From: Urophycis tenuis
Taxonomy: Eukaryota; Chordata; Actinopteri; Gadiformes; Phycidae
Length of the DNA stretch: 64,000 nt
Reading direction: 5' to 3'
Assembly: GCA_036785325.1 (NCBI GenBank)
Contig: JAXIVH010000010.1
Location: forward strand, 10,783,087-10,847,086
The notes beneath the pieces are model-generated. The model ran no database searches, had not been told where the DNA came from, and was given only the letters and a program-made list of their open reading frames with translations. Position 1 is the stretch's first letter. Each line of letters opens with the position of its first letter. Both the position numbers and the translations under genes were made by a program. Below, piece by piece: positions 47,885-59,962 of this stretch.

Positions 47885-50086
47885 ACATGATGTAACTTAA
47901 ATCTTCTGGTTTGTTGCTGGTTTGTTGCTGTGAATATATCTGAAATAGCACTTGAATACACAGGTGACACAATACAACTGATGCACTTGGGTCCACACTG
48001 AATTCTGTCAGTGTGTCTAAAAAGTTCTAAGTGCCATTTTCTATTGCAATCCATATAGCATGGCTGAGACTAACTATATGGAAAGCCAGTGGGGACATAA
48101 CTGTTTCGGAAAAGAATCCTTAAAATGGCCAAATGAACCACATAAACAATGTACATATTGGAAGAAATGGCCGTGTTAAGACAAAAATGAGCGCCTAACC
48201 TAGATAACCAATAATACTGCAGCCTTTTTGCACATATTTGCATGTTAATACAACACCTACACATGTACGTACATCTGTGTATCTGATAGATCTTTGGTTG
48301 TATTCATGAGATGGTGATTTATCGCCTACATACAAACCATGTCTGTGCCATGTGTTGCTTGGATAGAGGCATATGTCCCTTCAATCTGTGGTACATCGTT
48401 GCCCCTTAATAGTTGACTCCACCATGTGGTTAGTTCAAGTTCATGCCAGGGTGGCTTTATAAAACAGGCTAACAACAACGAGGAAAAGAAACAAGCTATT
48501 CCTCCAAATAAGCATGGCACTCTGACGCTTTGTTGTTAATTGCTTGCCATCTCATATGCTCTTTTTTTCTCATTACGCTTAATTTTATTACGTTCCATCT
48601 AATGTGTGATTGGTTGCCTGAAAAGGAGTGGCGGTGACGACACCAGCGCCTTCCTGAAAAGTTACGCTACTTTCAACTAGAAGCGTATTTAAGCCGCGTG
48701 CGCTCTCTTCTCATTAGGAACAATTGTAAAAAGAGGCTGTGGCTCAGAAGAAAACCTGCTCTGTGGACACGGGCCCTTAGGGATTCTGGCATACCAATTC
48801 CAAACCTATGGGTTTGTTTAGCACATATGTCATATGCATGGCTGGAGTCTTGTTTGAGTTGTCATGCCTTGATTAAAAAGCTAGTTGATCAAGGATTGCC
48901 AACTGAAATGCAAATAATGCCCCAATGGGGCTGGGGGATGGGGGGGGGGCATATTTCTATAATTGCACCACATGAGATCACTATATAAACTTTCTTCCAG
49001 CAGAACTCAGACTTACTTCTCACGTCACCTTTGTACTGGCATGAACCTTGTCTATGAAACTGGAGGAAAATGACCATATTTGGTAGTATGTACACAAGGA
49101 AAAAAACGATATCTTACAAAGGTCTAAGTAAAACTTAATAATATTTAACATTAAACATATGGCAAAGCATAAATGTCTAACCACAACAGTCTTCAAGCAC
49201 AAAGGCCATTCAGAGTGTTTACCACTCCCAGGAATAGTTAAAAACAAATGAAAGGATCATTTATCACTGTAAATGTTTTCTACAAACTACACATACTGTC
49301 ATATTTCCACTACTTTGCAAGCAAATAAGTAGAAAGCGTCAATGCTATTTGTTCAAATTCCCTGTAATTAAAGTTGAAAGTTTTCATGCTTCAACATAAA
49401 ACCTGGAATTACAGTAGTCTTCCGTTCCAAAACATTCAATCAGGGTATATAGCCAGTTTTTTTCACCAAATACAGCAATGACATTACCCAGTGGATGCAA
49501 AGATGTAACATAATGTTGAATGTTCACCTTATGGAAAACTCATTTTTGGATAAATTCACATTTGAAGGCATGCTGATATCGTTCCCCTGCAGTGTCAGAT
49601 TCTGCAACTATATCGAGTTCAGAACATAGTTCTGCTCGGAGCTCTGTGCTGATATAGCTGCTCATGGTGCCGGAGATGATTTAAGAGGTTGTAAATGGTC
49701 ACAATAAAAAAAATAAATGTATGTTATTGATAAATTGCTAGTTTTCAATAGGTTGCTCCAAACATAAGTCTTTCTAAATGTACGTACATGTACGTTTTTC
49801 TAAATGTCTAATTTTCTAATTTCAACATATTGTGATACAATTCTGCGACTTAATGTAAATATTTTTGAGTCTTTCTTTTTTGTTGTGATTTTTTTCAGCT
49901 TGAGAAAATTCTAGAAATATTTAGAAAGAATGTGTTTTCAAATAACTCTTGTCAATGACATTGTACTGCATGTTCATGCATTGTGTTAACCACCCCATAC
50001 ATCTATTCTTTGCTCTTCTATGGCTATCCAGTCAACTGGACATGTGACTAACCCCATTTTGCACTCTATAGGCTACTATACTATGC
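47885..50086. other. intergenic between copies 12 and 13
   Basis: No gene. At 48600-48720 a GATTGGTTGCCTGAAAAGG ... TTCCTGAAAAGTT stretch loosely resembles the inside of the Harbinger-type element at 23817 and may be a related fragment. A G run lies at 48941-48949. Confidence 0.45.
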
Positions 50087-50131
50087 TGCTGGGTCAGGGG
50101 TTTAAACGAGGGGGCTGCTCAGGTATAAAAG
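50087..50131 (+). promoter_or_regulatory. core promoter of copy 13
   Basis: TGCTGGGTCAG 50087-50097 and TATAAAAG 50124-50131. The SOX-like site is not preserved (TTTAAACGAG) and the two elements are about 20 bp closer than in the array genes. Confidence 0.72.
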
Positions 50132-50196
50132 TAGGGGCTTTCAACAGAAGTAGCATCAGTGTACCAACAGCACAGATCGTAGCAACAACCGCCATC

Positions 50197-50996
50197 ATGA
50201 ACATGGGCAAGGTAAGCTTCATCACCACACTTTTTCACACATTTTCACATGCAGGCAACATGAATTAATTCCATCAGGGATGTTCAACTACTCACCTTAA
50301 AACATTTCCCTTTCAGATCACTTTCTACGAGGAGAAGAACTTCCAGGGTCGCTCCTATGAGACCAGCAGCGACTGCTCCGACATGTCCTCCTACCTGAGC
50401 AGGTGCCACTCCTGCAGGGTGGAGAGCGGCTGCTTCATGGTCTACGACCGCACCAACTACATGGGAAACCAGTACTTCATGAAGAGGGGCGAGTACTCCG
50501 ACTACATGAGCATGATGGGCATGAGGGACTGCATCAGGTCCTGCCGCATGATCCCCATGGTAAGAAAGACGTGGTACCTTAAAGTGTGAACTCATGTGTT
50601 GGTGAGAGAACTCACCAACGTTGAATTGTTACGTTGAACAGTTACAATCACCCAGTTCAACTGTTACATTGACTGTGAGGGTGATGTGTGTGCTGATATT
50701 TTTTCTGAATCCCATTACAGCACAGGGGCCAGTTCAGGATGAAGATCTACGAGAAGGAGAACTTCGGCGGTCAGTCCCACGAGATGATGGAGGACTGTGA
50801 CAACATCCAGGATCGTTACCGCATGTCCGACTGCCAGTCCTGCCACGTGATGGACGGCCACTGGCTGATGTACGAGCAGCCCCAGTACAGAGGCAGGATG
50901 ATGTACATGAGGCCCGGAGAGTACAGGAGCTTCAGGGATATGGGCATGAGTGGCCAGAGGTTCATGAGCATGAGGCGTATCATGGATTCCATGTAA
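50197..50996 (+). CDS. crygm: gamma-M crystallin, copy 13 (apparent chimera)
   Basis: Exon 1 is 50197-50211 if the first ATG is used (MNMGK); starting at 50203 gives the usual MGK, and both ATGs have a purine at -3. Exon 2 is 50317-50559 (81 codons, SYETSSDCSDMSSY, GEYSDYMSMMGMRDC) and belongs with copies 2 and 16. Exon 3 is 50721-50996 (91 codons plus TAA) and starts HRGQFRMKIYEKENFGGQ like the 84-codon class but ends RDMGMSGQRFMSMRRIMDSM. About 120 bp of intron 2 next to exon 3 is the array-type intron, including its GAGAGAACTCACCAAC start, so the right half looks transferred from an array gene. Total 177 aa. TGCTGGGTCAG is at 50087, TATAAAAG at 50124 and AATAAA at 51017. Confidence 0.95.
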
Positions 50997-51022
50997 ATGT
51001 TGCTCTATGAAATGTAAATAAA

Positions 51023-52345
51023 GAAACCAAAATGGTTAACTCGTAAAATGGAAAGCTGTTCCTTGATGTGCATGTCTTCACACAACACTACATATTCATC
51101 CAAATACTAATATCAAATTATACATTTTGTATATTTATTTTATATTTATTTTTATGTCTTTATGGACGGGACAGCAAAGAGAGCCAAGAGAGCTGGTTGG
51201 AAAAGAGAGGTTTATTCAATTGGACCAAAAGTGGGGGTAGGACCCGGGTCTCTACATTGAGTATTGCCTAACTGGGTAGCACACTCGTGGGTTGAGCCAC
51301 AGAGCAATATTGGACATTTATTTTCCCTTTTTCTAAACCCAGACAATGCAGCTAGCAAGAATGCATTGCAGTACCTTTATTCAGAATTTGCAGTGAGGAA
51401 GTGTTCATTGGTCAACATGAGAAGCTATTGTTGCACATCTCTGGCTTGTTCAGAAGCGCAGTGAAGCTTTGAGTCCAGCTTGATGAGCTCATGTGTATAA
51501 CTCTACGCTTGTGCTCTGCAAATGTGCTTTACGCCTGAGCTTTGGTGTGTTTAGGCCTTAAGATTGCAACTGAGGGTTCACTGTAGGAAAGCTTTTCTAG
51601 TGTCTTCTATTCCTCTTTTGACTGCATAAAACCAAATGATTGCTACATCTGACATTTTGCACTGCTGAAATGTAACCTGGTGATGTACAAACATAATATT
51701 TAAATTACAGATATCCGTAGTCCATTGATTTCTCTCATTTTTTTCTATTATACAAATAATACAATTTTAATTGAAATAATCCCATTAATAATCACATCTG
51801 CCAGCACAAAGTGAGTTATTAATTGAGACTGACGGCTTATATTTTTTCATTAATAGTAAGTAGTAAGTAAGTACATAGTAGTTAAAACTCAACATTACAG
51901 CCACAACAACAACAAAATGCAGGCCTATAAAGAGACTGGCCTCTGATGTAGTGCAAGAGGATGATCAGAACTCAGAAAGATGTTTATTACCAAGTAGGTT
52001 TGCACCTGGAGGAATTTGTCTTGGTGGTTGGTGCACAACAGTAAACGATCAACAAACAACTATAATAATGTCTTTAATTACAGTTATTATCGTTTTTTTC
52101 TCATTAAAATCTATGGCAAAAAATACATGGAGCCAAATATATGTTATAAAATCTAGTCTGTGGAGTTTCTTTTTTCTAAACAGCCTATGAAAAAAAATGA
52201 AATATGGATTCTCAGATGAATGTATACAGATTACAGCAGATTTCTTTGTGTGAGTACCCCTAAAATAAATGAAACCATGATGAAACATTATTCCTTATAA
52301 TACACTGCTTGACAGCAAAGTATTTTGTTTTAATGGAGAATACTC
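51023..52345. other. intergenic, nothing recognised
   Basis: AT-rich. Open frames at 51951-52190 and its antisense are low-complexity. A tRNA-like or SINE fragment may lie at 51160-51300 on the minus strand. Confidence 0.45.
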
Positions 52346-52350
52346 ATGGT

Positions 52351-52789
52351 TGTTAGGAAAAATATTATCTAGCAATGGTACGGTTAGGTTGATCTGACGT
52401 TCTGAAGAAGGACATAGTGAAGATTGTATTCCTCTTGGCGACTTTAAGTCTGGCTCTCTGGAACTTGGAGACATAACATAAAGTGATTGAAGGATACACC
52501 TATGTCATGTCAAATCTGCTTAGTAACATGTAATCTTTTTACATTATAAGCCAATCAGAATGGGACACTCCTGTCATGCTGTTCCGATTTGGGACTTGTA
52601 TATAATACACTGTGTTTCCGGGAGCAGGGAGAAGCAACTGAGGAAGATTCACGCACAAATCTCTTGCTCGATGAAATCCTCTACTTCTCCTCGTAGGCCT
52701 ACGAGACCAATAAACAACTTCAGCTTAAACTATATAGAGTTCCTGGCACTTCTTGTTCTTCGGCATCAACAACAATCTCCTCACTATCA
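52351..52789 (+). mobile_element. solo LTR, independent insertion
   Basis: 439 bp, TGTTAGG.. to ..CACTATCA, flanked by ATGGT at 52346-52350 and 52790-52794. Same family as the three LTRs of the 2.7-kb array but in the opposite orientation and with a different duplication. TATATAA-like sequence near 52599 and AATAAA at 52709 fit LTR promoter and poly(A) positions. Confidence 0.88.
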
Positions 52790-52904
52790 ATGGTGAGACA
52801 TATGGTCAGCATTTATCGAGCATCTTCAGATAAACAAAGGGTCTAAATGACTCTTATAGGTAAGAAGTCACATTGTGGACAATTCATTTTACATGGTCTG
52901 ATAG

Positions 52905-53185
52905 TAGGGGCCGGCCTACTGGTTAGGGCTTTGGATTTGTAACCGGAGGGTGGCCGGTTCGAACCCCGACCAGTGCGCATGGCTGAAGTGCCCTTGAGCA
53001 AGGCACCTAACCCCTCACTGCTCCCCGAGCGCCGCTGTTGCAGGCAGCTCACTGCATCGGGTTTAAGTGTGTGCTTCACCTCACTGTGTGCTTCACCATC
53101 ACTGTGTTCTGAGTGTGTCACTAATTCACGATTGGGTTAAATGCAGAAGACCAAATTTCCCTCACGGGATCAAATCAGTAATTCT
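52905..53185 (+). mobile_element. tRNA-derived SINE
   Basis: A-box-like CTACTGGTTAGGGC and B-box GGTTCGAACCCC (52956-52967), then CCTTGAGCAAGGCACCTAAC and a GGGTTAAATGCAGAAGACC body typical of fish SINEs, with a TTCTTC-rich tail. Confidence 0.8.
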
Positions 53186-53750
53186 TCTTCTTTCTTCTTC
53201 TTCTAGTAACAGAACAAAGGTGAGGGGAGCGAGTGTTATGGATTGGTCATGGCGGGGAGGAATGGGTGGAAGTGGGGACGACCGATGGAATTAATGCAAT
53301 AAAGAAGTCAGGCCAGGGAGTGACATGGCCATGGTATCAGACTTCTTGTCTACAAATCCTAAATGACATCATCTCTTCATCGGAGTCAGGAAGGAAGCTG
53401 CATCTCGGTAGAAGGAAAATGAATACAAATGCATATTAAATAAGTACTAATGAAGTAGGTTTATGAAATGTGTGATATTATATCACACATTATATCATAT
53501 CAATTACAATTTTCCTAAGACAAAGCATGCATGTGTGCACCTCTTATTCGGGAAACGATCACAACTGTTTGATCGTTTATGTTATTATCTCTCACATATA
53601 GTATTTGGTTGTCAGGGCAATGGCTTTCTAAAGAGAATGACAATGGAGATACCAGAAACGTGCAGAGGGTCCCCTCAGCATCAATGGGACTGTGTAGCTG
53701 AGTAAGGACTTCTGACAGGCAGGGCCTCCGTTTGTATGGCTTTGACATCA
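53186..53750. other. upstream region of copy 14
   Basis: No gene recognised; short open frames only. Confidence 0.45.
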
Positions 53751-53758
53751 TATAAATG
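53751..53758 (+). promoter_or_regulatory. TATA box of copy 14
   Basis: TATAAATG 54 bp before the first ATG. A weak Maf-like GCTGAGTAAG lies about 50 bp upstream. Confidence 0.6.
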
Positions 53759-53804
53759 GACCTTGGCAGAACAGATGGCAAGGCAGTTCACCAGTGACAG
53801 CAAT

Positions 53805-54735
53805 ATGACCACCACTGACAGGAACATGATGGGCAAAGTATGTTTTAAATTTTAAACTTATTTAGATGCACGGGATAAGATATTTCAGTTTTACTAGAGT
53901 ACAAAGTCGCTTTATCCAACACAGCACAGGTCAGATTACCATGATGGCGCCACCGCCATGTTTCAAAGAGAGTACTAGAGCCCACAATACATGGGGAGCA
54001 GCATGCAAACCTAGGGCAACTATGAAAAGGACAAACATGTCCCCCCAGCCGTCTCTGTCATAAGTAATGTGTGCAATATTTTGACTCTTTCAGATCACCT
54101 TCTACGAGGAGAGGAACTTCCAGGGCCGCTCTTATGAGTGCATGAGCGACTGCTCCGACATGTCCTCCTACCTGAGCAGGTGCCAGTCCTGCAGGGTGGA
54201 GAGTGGCTGCTTCATGCTCTATGAGAGGAACAACTACATGGGCCAGCAGTTCTTCATGAGGAGGGGAGAGTACAACGACATGCAGCGCATGCAGAGCATG
54301 GGAATGATGTTTGACAACATCAGGTCCTGCAGGATGATCCCCTTCGTAAGAGAACTCACCAACATCACATTGTTACATTGATCAGTTACAATAACCCAGT
54401 CTAACTGTTACATTGACTGTTAGTGTGATGTGTGCTGACATGTTTTCTAAATCACATTACAGCACAGGGGCCAGTTCAGGATGAAGATCTTCGAGAGGGA
54501 GAACTTCGGCGGTCAGTCCAATGAGCTGATGGACGACTGTGACAACATCCAGGATCGTTACCGCATGTCCGACTGCCAGTCCTGCCACGTGATGGACGGC
54601 CACTGGCTGATGTACGAGCAGCCCCAGTACAGAGGCAGGATGATGTACATGAGGCCCGGAGAGTACAGGAGCTTCAGGGAGATGATGAGCGGCCAGAGGT
54701 TCATGAGCATGAGGCGTATCACTGACATGTGTTAG
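53805..54735 (+). CDS. crygm: gamma-M crystallin, copy 14, extended N-terminus
   Basis: Exon 1 is 53805-53837 and encodes MTTTDRNMMGK before GTATGT. Exon 2 is 54094-54345 (84 codons) and exon 3 is 54463-54735 (90 codons plus TAG). Total 185 aa if the first ATG is used; initiation at the later in-frame ATGs would give shorter forms. Exon 2 is consensus except Leu for Met in SSYLSRCQ, and exon 3 has His129 and Ser157. Intron 1 (256 bp) and the promoter are unlike the array genes, while intron 2 is the array 117-bp form. A TATAAATG lies at 53751, 54 bp before the first ATG and 78 bp before the MGK ATG. No clear TGCTGGGTCAG is seen. AATAAA is at 54751. A degenerate exon 3 end follows 100 bp downstream. 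Confidence 0.94.
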
Positions 54736-54835
54736 GAATTTAACATTTGTAATAAAAATCAAGTTTAATTGAATTCATGAGTCTGCATATTTGTTTTCAG
54801 CTGTAGCAATAGACACAGTGACATAACAAGGAACA

Positions 54836-54960
54836 AACTTCAGGAGCTTCAGGGAGATGATGAGTGGCCAGAGGTCCATGAGCATGAGGTGTATCACGTG
54901 TTCATTTCAGCAATAAAACATGATCAAACTTAAATTGGCAGTTTAGTTTTAGCACTGGTT
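54836..54960 (+). pseudogene. gamma-M exon 3 remnant
   Basis: GGAGCTTCAGGGAGATGATG at 54842, then AGTGGCCAGAGGTCCATGAGC, gives RSFREMMSGQRSMSMRCIT-like sequence. This is followed by a 3' flank (TTCAGCAATAAAACATGATC) like that of copies 10-12. It is the last quarter of an exon 3 plus poly(A) region without the rest of a gene. Confidence 0.85.
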
Positions 54961-57245
54961 ATTTGAATTGAACACCTGAATGAACAGGATTTTTTTTCTT
55001 TTAAGCCTACTATTTTTTAATTTGTAGTGGTTTAGGTAGGTGGGTATAGGGGGGTATTCATTCATGATTATTGATACATTATCGTTTATTCTCATAAAAA
55101 AATATCTGGGAGACATTTTCTAAAACTCTGTTTGTGTGGACAGGATTATTATTAAATGGTGGAGGAAAGGGAAAAGCATTTGTTGTAGCCTAAGTGTGCA
55201 CTGCACTCGGCATTAGGCCCATCCATTGACACAGGTTTATTGGGGATGGTGATTTAGATTTAAACTATCAAAGCTAGACAACTTCAAACCATTTTGGCTG
55301 CTCAGGCTACTACGAAGCAGAAACACTACTGCAGACCACCCAACCAGCTAGGTCTCGGTTTGCTAACGCTGAAGTTTCACTCACTCCTCACCTGACAGAG
55401 TGCATACAGGAGCACGTACACAGCGGGGGAGGGTGGCGGTGTTAAATAATCATCAGGCTTTGCAGGCTGACATTTTAAGTAGGGCTCAAATTATCAGAGG
55501 GAATAGCAGAGTGCATGGCAGTGTTCATGTTTCACAATTATGAAACCACATAGGAAAAAAACCTAACAAAAACATTTAGTTTAAAATGTCAAATGTGTCC
55601 AAAATAAACAATGTCTGTTATACACATATCCATTTTATGATAGCCCATACATCCATGAAGCCCATCCGTTCAATCAGAAGAATCACAGCATATCTGATTA
55701 CTATAATGTAAGGACAAAAAAATTATCCTTTATTGTGGTTCATAAAAAATATATGTATGGCCAGTTCATATGCCATGTTTGACCAAGTCAAACATTCTTG
55801 TTGAAAAACAGCTGCAATGTGTGAATTACGTGTCTGTGAAAATGAAAAAACAGGAACGCACTACACCAGCCTATAGGTTGGGGATGTGAGGGGTGAACAT
55901 CCTTAAGAGACATCAATGGTGAGGGAGAAGCTCTGGGCGGATTTGGAGAGGGATTTGGGAGAGCAGTTTAGTTTGAGAAAATTGCCTTGCGTTGTGTTTT
56001 ATTGTCAAGAGGCAGTTTGAGAGGGGAAGTGAAGAATGTGGTTTGAGTAGCAGTGGAGGTTTAGGCCCTGATGGTGGATGATATGGATGATATTAATCAC
56101 GTTGGATTAAGCAACATACACCAGGTTCATTTCTCATTACATGTATTATTGTGAATTACAATTCTACGTTTGTCTGTGTTATCATGAACCATAATAGTGG
56201 AATGTTTGATAAGATAGATTAAGAGGGTCAAAAAGACAGTGGAGAGTGATGGTGTGTGCAGAGGACGGTTATGTTGAAATGGACAGTTGGACAGATTGGG
56301 ATTGGTGATTACCCTCCATTTTAACTGCAGCGGGTTTTCTATTGAAGTTGGAATGATTTAACGAAAGTGAAAATCTACCTCTCAAAATGTTTAACCTATT
56401 GACACACACAAATCAAAATATTCAGCTAAGAGCTAAGGGGGATGCAGTGGATATGTACCCCTAAATATTTAGAACATGTGCATTTGTCTCCCCCCCCCCC
56501 AATAAAATCATGAATGAAGGAGAGGACTTTTATGATGAAAAACCGCTATAATGTAACTCATGGATGCAACAATGGCACCAACAGGGGCAGGTCGTTTTTT
56601 TTAACTACAAAAACACATTTCCATGAATAAAAGAGTCAAAAGTGGACTGAAGAATAAATCATGCCTATATGTGTTTTGACTGCGCGGGATGGTGATAGGA
56701 GTGATAGGCCTACAGAATGCCTGAGAGCATTACTGCACTACATTGCATTATACGTATGTTTGATCGTCGTCTGGTGCTTGTGTTTTCCTTTATGTAAACA
56801 AAGAAAGAAATGTCCACCCCAAATTGCACAAATTTGTGTCTAAAAAATGTAATCACAAAATTAAGTGTTTGATGCTCAGAGTTCCTGAGGGAGAACCCCC
56901 AGACCCCCCCCCCCCCCCCCCCCCCCACACCCCCTGAAATACATACATTTATATAATGAAACCTTGTACAGAAAATGGTGTTAAAAGAACTCAAAAACTC
57001 AAATGACCACCTATTCCTATAGTTGTGTATAATAACTTCTCACAAATGTACTTATTGTAAGTTGCTTTGGACAAAAGTGTCTGCTAAATGCCCTTAATAT
57101 AAATGCAAATGTATAATATTGAACAGTGCAATAAATTGCAATTGGCCCAATGACCATTGTTTAAAAGGATTGTGTTGGTCTTCGAGAGACCAGTCACATG
57201 GCTGTGGGACCGGGTAACACAGCCCTATACGGGCCTCTATACTGT
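54961..57245. other. intergenic between copies 14 and 15
   Basis: No gene. It contains C homopolymers at 56491-56500 and 56906-56927 and the reverse of the GCATTTAGCAGAC repeat at 57045-57095. Confidence 0.5.
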
Positions 57246-57309
57246 TGCTGGCTCAGGGCTTTGAACAATGAAGGCCACACATTCTTTAGGGTGGTGGCAG
57301 GTATAAAAG
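57246..57309 (+). promoter_or_regulatory. core promoter of copy 15
   Basis: TGCTGGCTCAG 57246-57256, GAACAAT shortly after, TATAAAAG 57302-57309. Confidence 0.75.
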
Positions 57310-57365
57310 TAAGGGTTAAACAAATCAGGACAGCAGTAGCAGCAGTAACACCAGCTCATCCAAGT

Positions 57366-58178
57366 ATGACCACCACCGGCATGAACATGGGAAAGGTTAG
57401 CAAATTGATACCGTGAACGAGAGGAGAGGGTGTCTTGCACCTCCGCCTCACATACGGGATGGGACATAATACATTGACTGCATTATATTGCATGTATCAT
57501 TATAGCATTATATCTTTGAATGTGAATTGAACAATATTTGAAAAATTTGATGACACTTTTCAGATCACCTTCTACGAGGAGAGGAACTTCCAGGGCCGCT
57601 CCTATGAGTGCATGAGCGACTGCTCCGACATGTCCTCCTACATGAGCAGGTGCCAGTCCTGCAGGGTGGAGAGCGGCTGCTTCATGCTCTATGAGAGGAA
57701 CAACTACATGGGCCAGCAGTTCTTCATGAAGAGGGGAGAGTACAACGACATGCAGCGCATGCAGAGCATGGGAATGATGTTTGACAACATCAGGTCCTGC
57801 AGGATGATCCCCTATGTAAGAAAAGTCACCCAGTTCAACTGTTACATTGACTGTGTTGTCGTTTTCAGTCTGCTGACATTGTTTCTCTGGATCTCTGCAT
57901 TACAGCACAGGGGCCAGTTCAGGATGAAGATCTTCGAGAGGGAGAACTTCGGCGGCCAGTCCTATGAGCTGATGGACGACTGTGACAACATCCAGGATCG
58001 TTACCGCATGTCCGACTGCCAGTCCTGCCACGTGATGGACGGCCACTGGCTGATGTACGAGCAGCCCCAGTACAGAGGCAGGATGATGTACATGAGGCCC
58101 GGAGAGTACAGGAGCTTCAGGGAGATGATGAGCGGCCAGAGGTTCATGAGCATGAGGCGTATCACTGACATGTGTTAG
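57366..58178 (+). CDS. crygm: gamma-M crystallin, copy 15, extended N-terminus, stop-free intron 2
   Basis: Exon 1 is 57366-57395 and encodes MTTTGMNMGK. Exon 2 is 57564-57815 (84 codons; FFMKRGEY, ends IPY before GTAAGA) and exon 3 is 57906-58178 (GGQSYELMDD, His129-type and Ser157-type residues, TAG). Total 184 aa. Intron 2 is 90 bp, has canonical GT and AG ends, is a multiple of three and has no in-frame stop, so exons 2 and 3 form a continuous open frame. The spliced form is preferred because every paralogue removes this intron. TGCTGGCTCAG is at 57246, GAACAAT follows, TATAAAAG is at 57302, exactly 85 bp before the MGK ATG as in the array. AATAAA is at 58194. Confidence 0.95.
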
Positions 58179-58199
58179 GAATTTAACATTTGTAATAAA

Positions 58200-59962
58200 A
58201 ATGAAGTTTAATTCAATTCATGAGTCTGCATATTTGTTTTCAACTGTAGCCATAAACACTGTGGCATAAGAAGGAACAAAGCAGTATGAGTCTGGAACCA
58301 TCATTTTTAACGGGTGGCTCCAGAGACAATTAGAAAGACCTACAACCAATCAGAGCCACCAAATGTGTGACACATCAGTGGCAGCCATCTTGGTTACTTA
58401 TGAAAAGGCCTGAGCAGCACTCCCACAGGGTGCTCCAGACAGTCATCATATCAACAAGACCCATGGAAATCTGTCTGAATGGGAGGAGGGCCAGACTCAT
58501 ATGCCAGAGTAAATAAAACGTGAACTAGCAGACTTGCTGAGTTCCCAGGCTAGGCTAAATGCACAGTAGCCAAAAAAAGCTACTTGGAGCAATGCATTTG
58601 AGTTATAAGCAAATTGCCAATGGCAAATCTAGTGAAAATGTTTGGTTTTACCAAGCAACTGAAAAAAAAAAATGGTTTGAAAACATATTATTACTTCAAT
58701 TTTAAATGAACATCTTAGGATACAATATTACATTTGGTTTAATATAACTTTGAGCAAAATACAGAAGCTGAGGAGTCGACCGTCCACTATCAGACCATGG
58801 CTTTCAGAGAGCGATGAGCGTCACCTCAAAACAACCCAAACAATCACATCACGCTCACAGAAAAAGCCCCAAAACATGCGGTATAAGGCCTTTGTTTAAA
58901 GCCCTTAATCATTTTCTGAAGGAAAGATTGATCAAATTCCTTTGAATGCCTTAAAGAGCAACAACTACTCCACTGCAGTATGAGTATTGGCAATTAGCTT
59001 ATTTTGGTGTTCCACATTTAGGTTCATATTTCAAATCCACTGTTTTAGTTTTTACTAGATTTCGTGCCTTTTCCCCTCAGCACCCTCAGAAGTCCCCTAG
59101 TTGTGCCTATGGGTTCAAAAAGGATTGAATTGTGATTTGTGGTGATGGATTATGTTTTTATATGATCATAATTGTCACAAAACAGCTGGAATCTTGAGCT
59201 TCCCCTCCCTCTGGATAACTAACACGTGCTAACACATGTGTCAACACATGAATTCACAAAAGAGTGACATCTATATAAATAGAATGACAAGTGAACAGTT
59301 AGTTTGGTTGAGTAATGCATAGACAAAAGCTCTTTTATTTACTGGTGTTTTTTATAATGGACTGATGTAAATGGATTGTGACCTTTGGATGTAGAAAAAT
59401 ACAGAATTTGATCTAGTTTGCTGGTACTGTATGTGTGTTGTAACAGATTTAAAAAATGTTAACATAAAATCAAATGGAATATGCCATAATTTCACTTTTT
59501 ATACTGACAATCATAATTAATGTGTCATATCAAAATTATAAATATCATACAATATATGGAAACTATAATAACTGTTCATTGATTCACTCCACCATTGTTA
59601 ACAAAAACATTTAATTGCCCCTCAAGCTGTTAACTGAAATATTACTGCAATATTTCTACCATTCATAGATTATAAAATTGTTTAGATCACTTTTCAATAG
59701 TGTTGTAATTATTAAGTTACATAAATATTTTAATGTATTTTTTAATCATGTCTTACTGCCTTCAATCTTTACATGGAAAAGTGTTACATCATAAACCAAT
59801 ATTTTACTGCATTACTACTTTACTTTTACTAATTATTACTTCATTCAAGGGAGGACAAACTTTATTTTTAACTATGGGTAGAAAAGACTGGTGGTTTAGA
59901 ATATTTTCCCCCTTTACTGTACATTATTGTACACTCACAAACAGTGAGTGAACATTGCATAC
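58200..59962. other. intergenic between copies 15 and 16
   Basis: AT-rich, nothing recognised. The first 60 bp behind copy 15 match the region behind copy 14, so the two share a duplicated 3' flank. Confidence 0.5.

Noticed and set aside
51160..51300. tRNA-like sequence on the minus strand
   Set aside because: Weak resemblance only; no complete A-box, B-box or cloverleaf.
52905..53000. tRNA gene, because of the GGTTCGAACCCC B-box
   Set aside because: No cloverleaf acceptor stem; the downstream body is a SINE. The same holds for 61643-61720.
57612..58178. A single 188-codon exon
   Set aside because: It includes the 90-bp intron with canonical GT..AG and the same position as in every paralogue; kept as a finding, not as the gene model.
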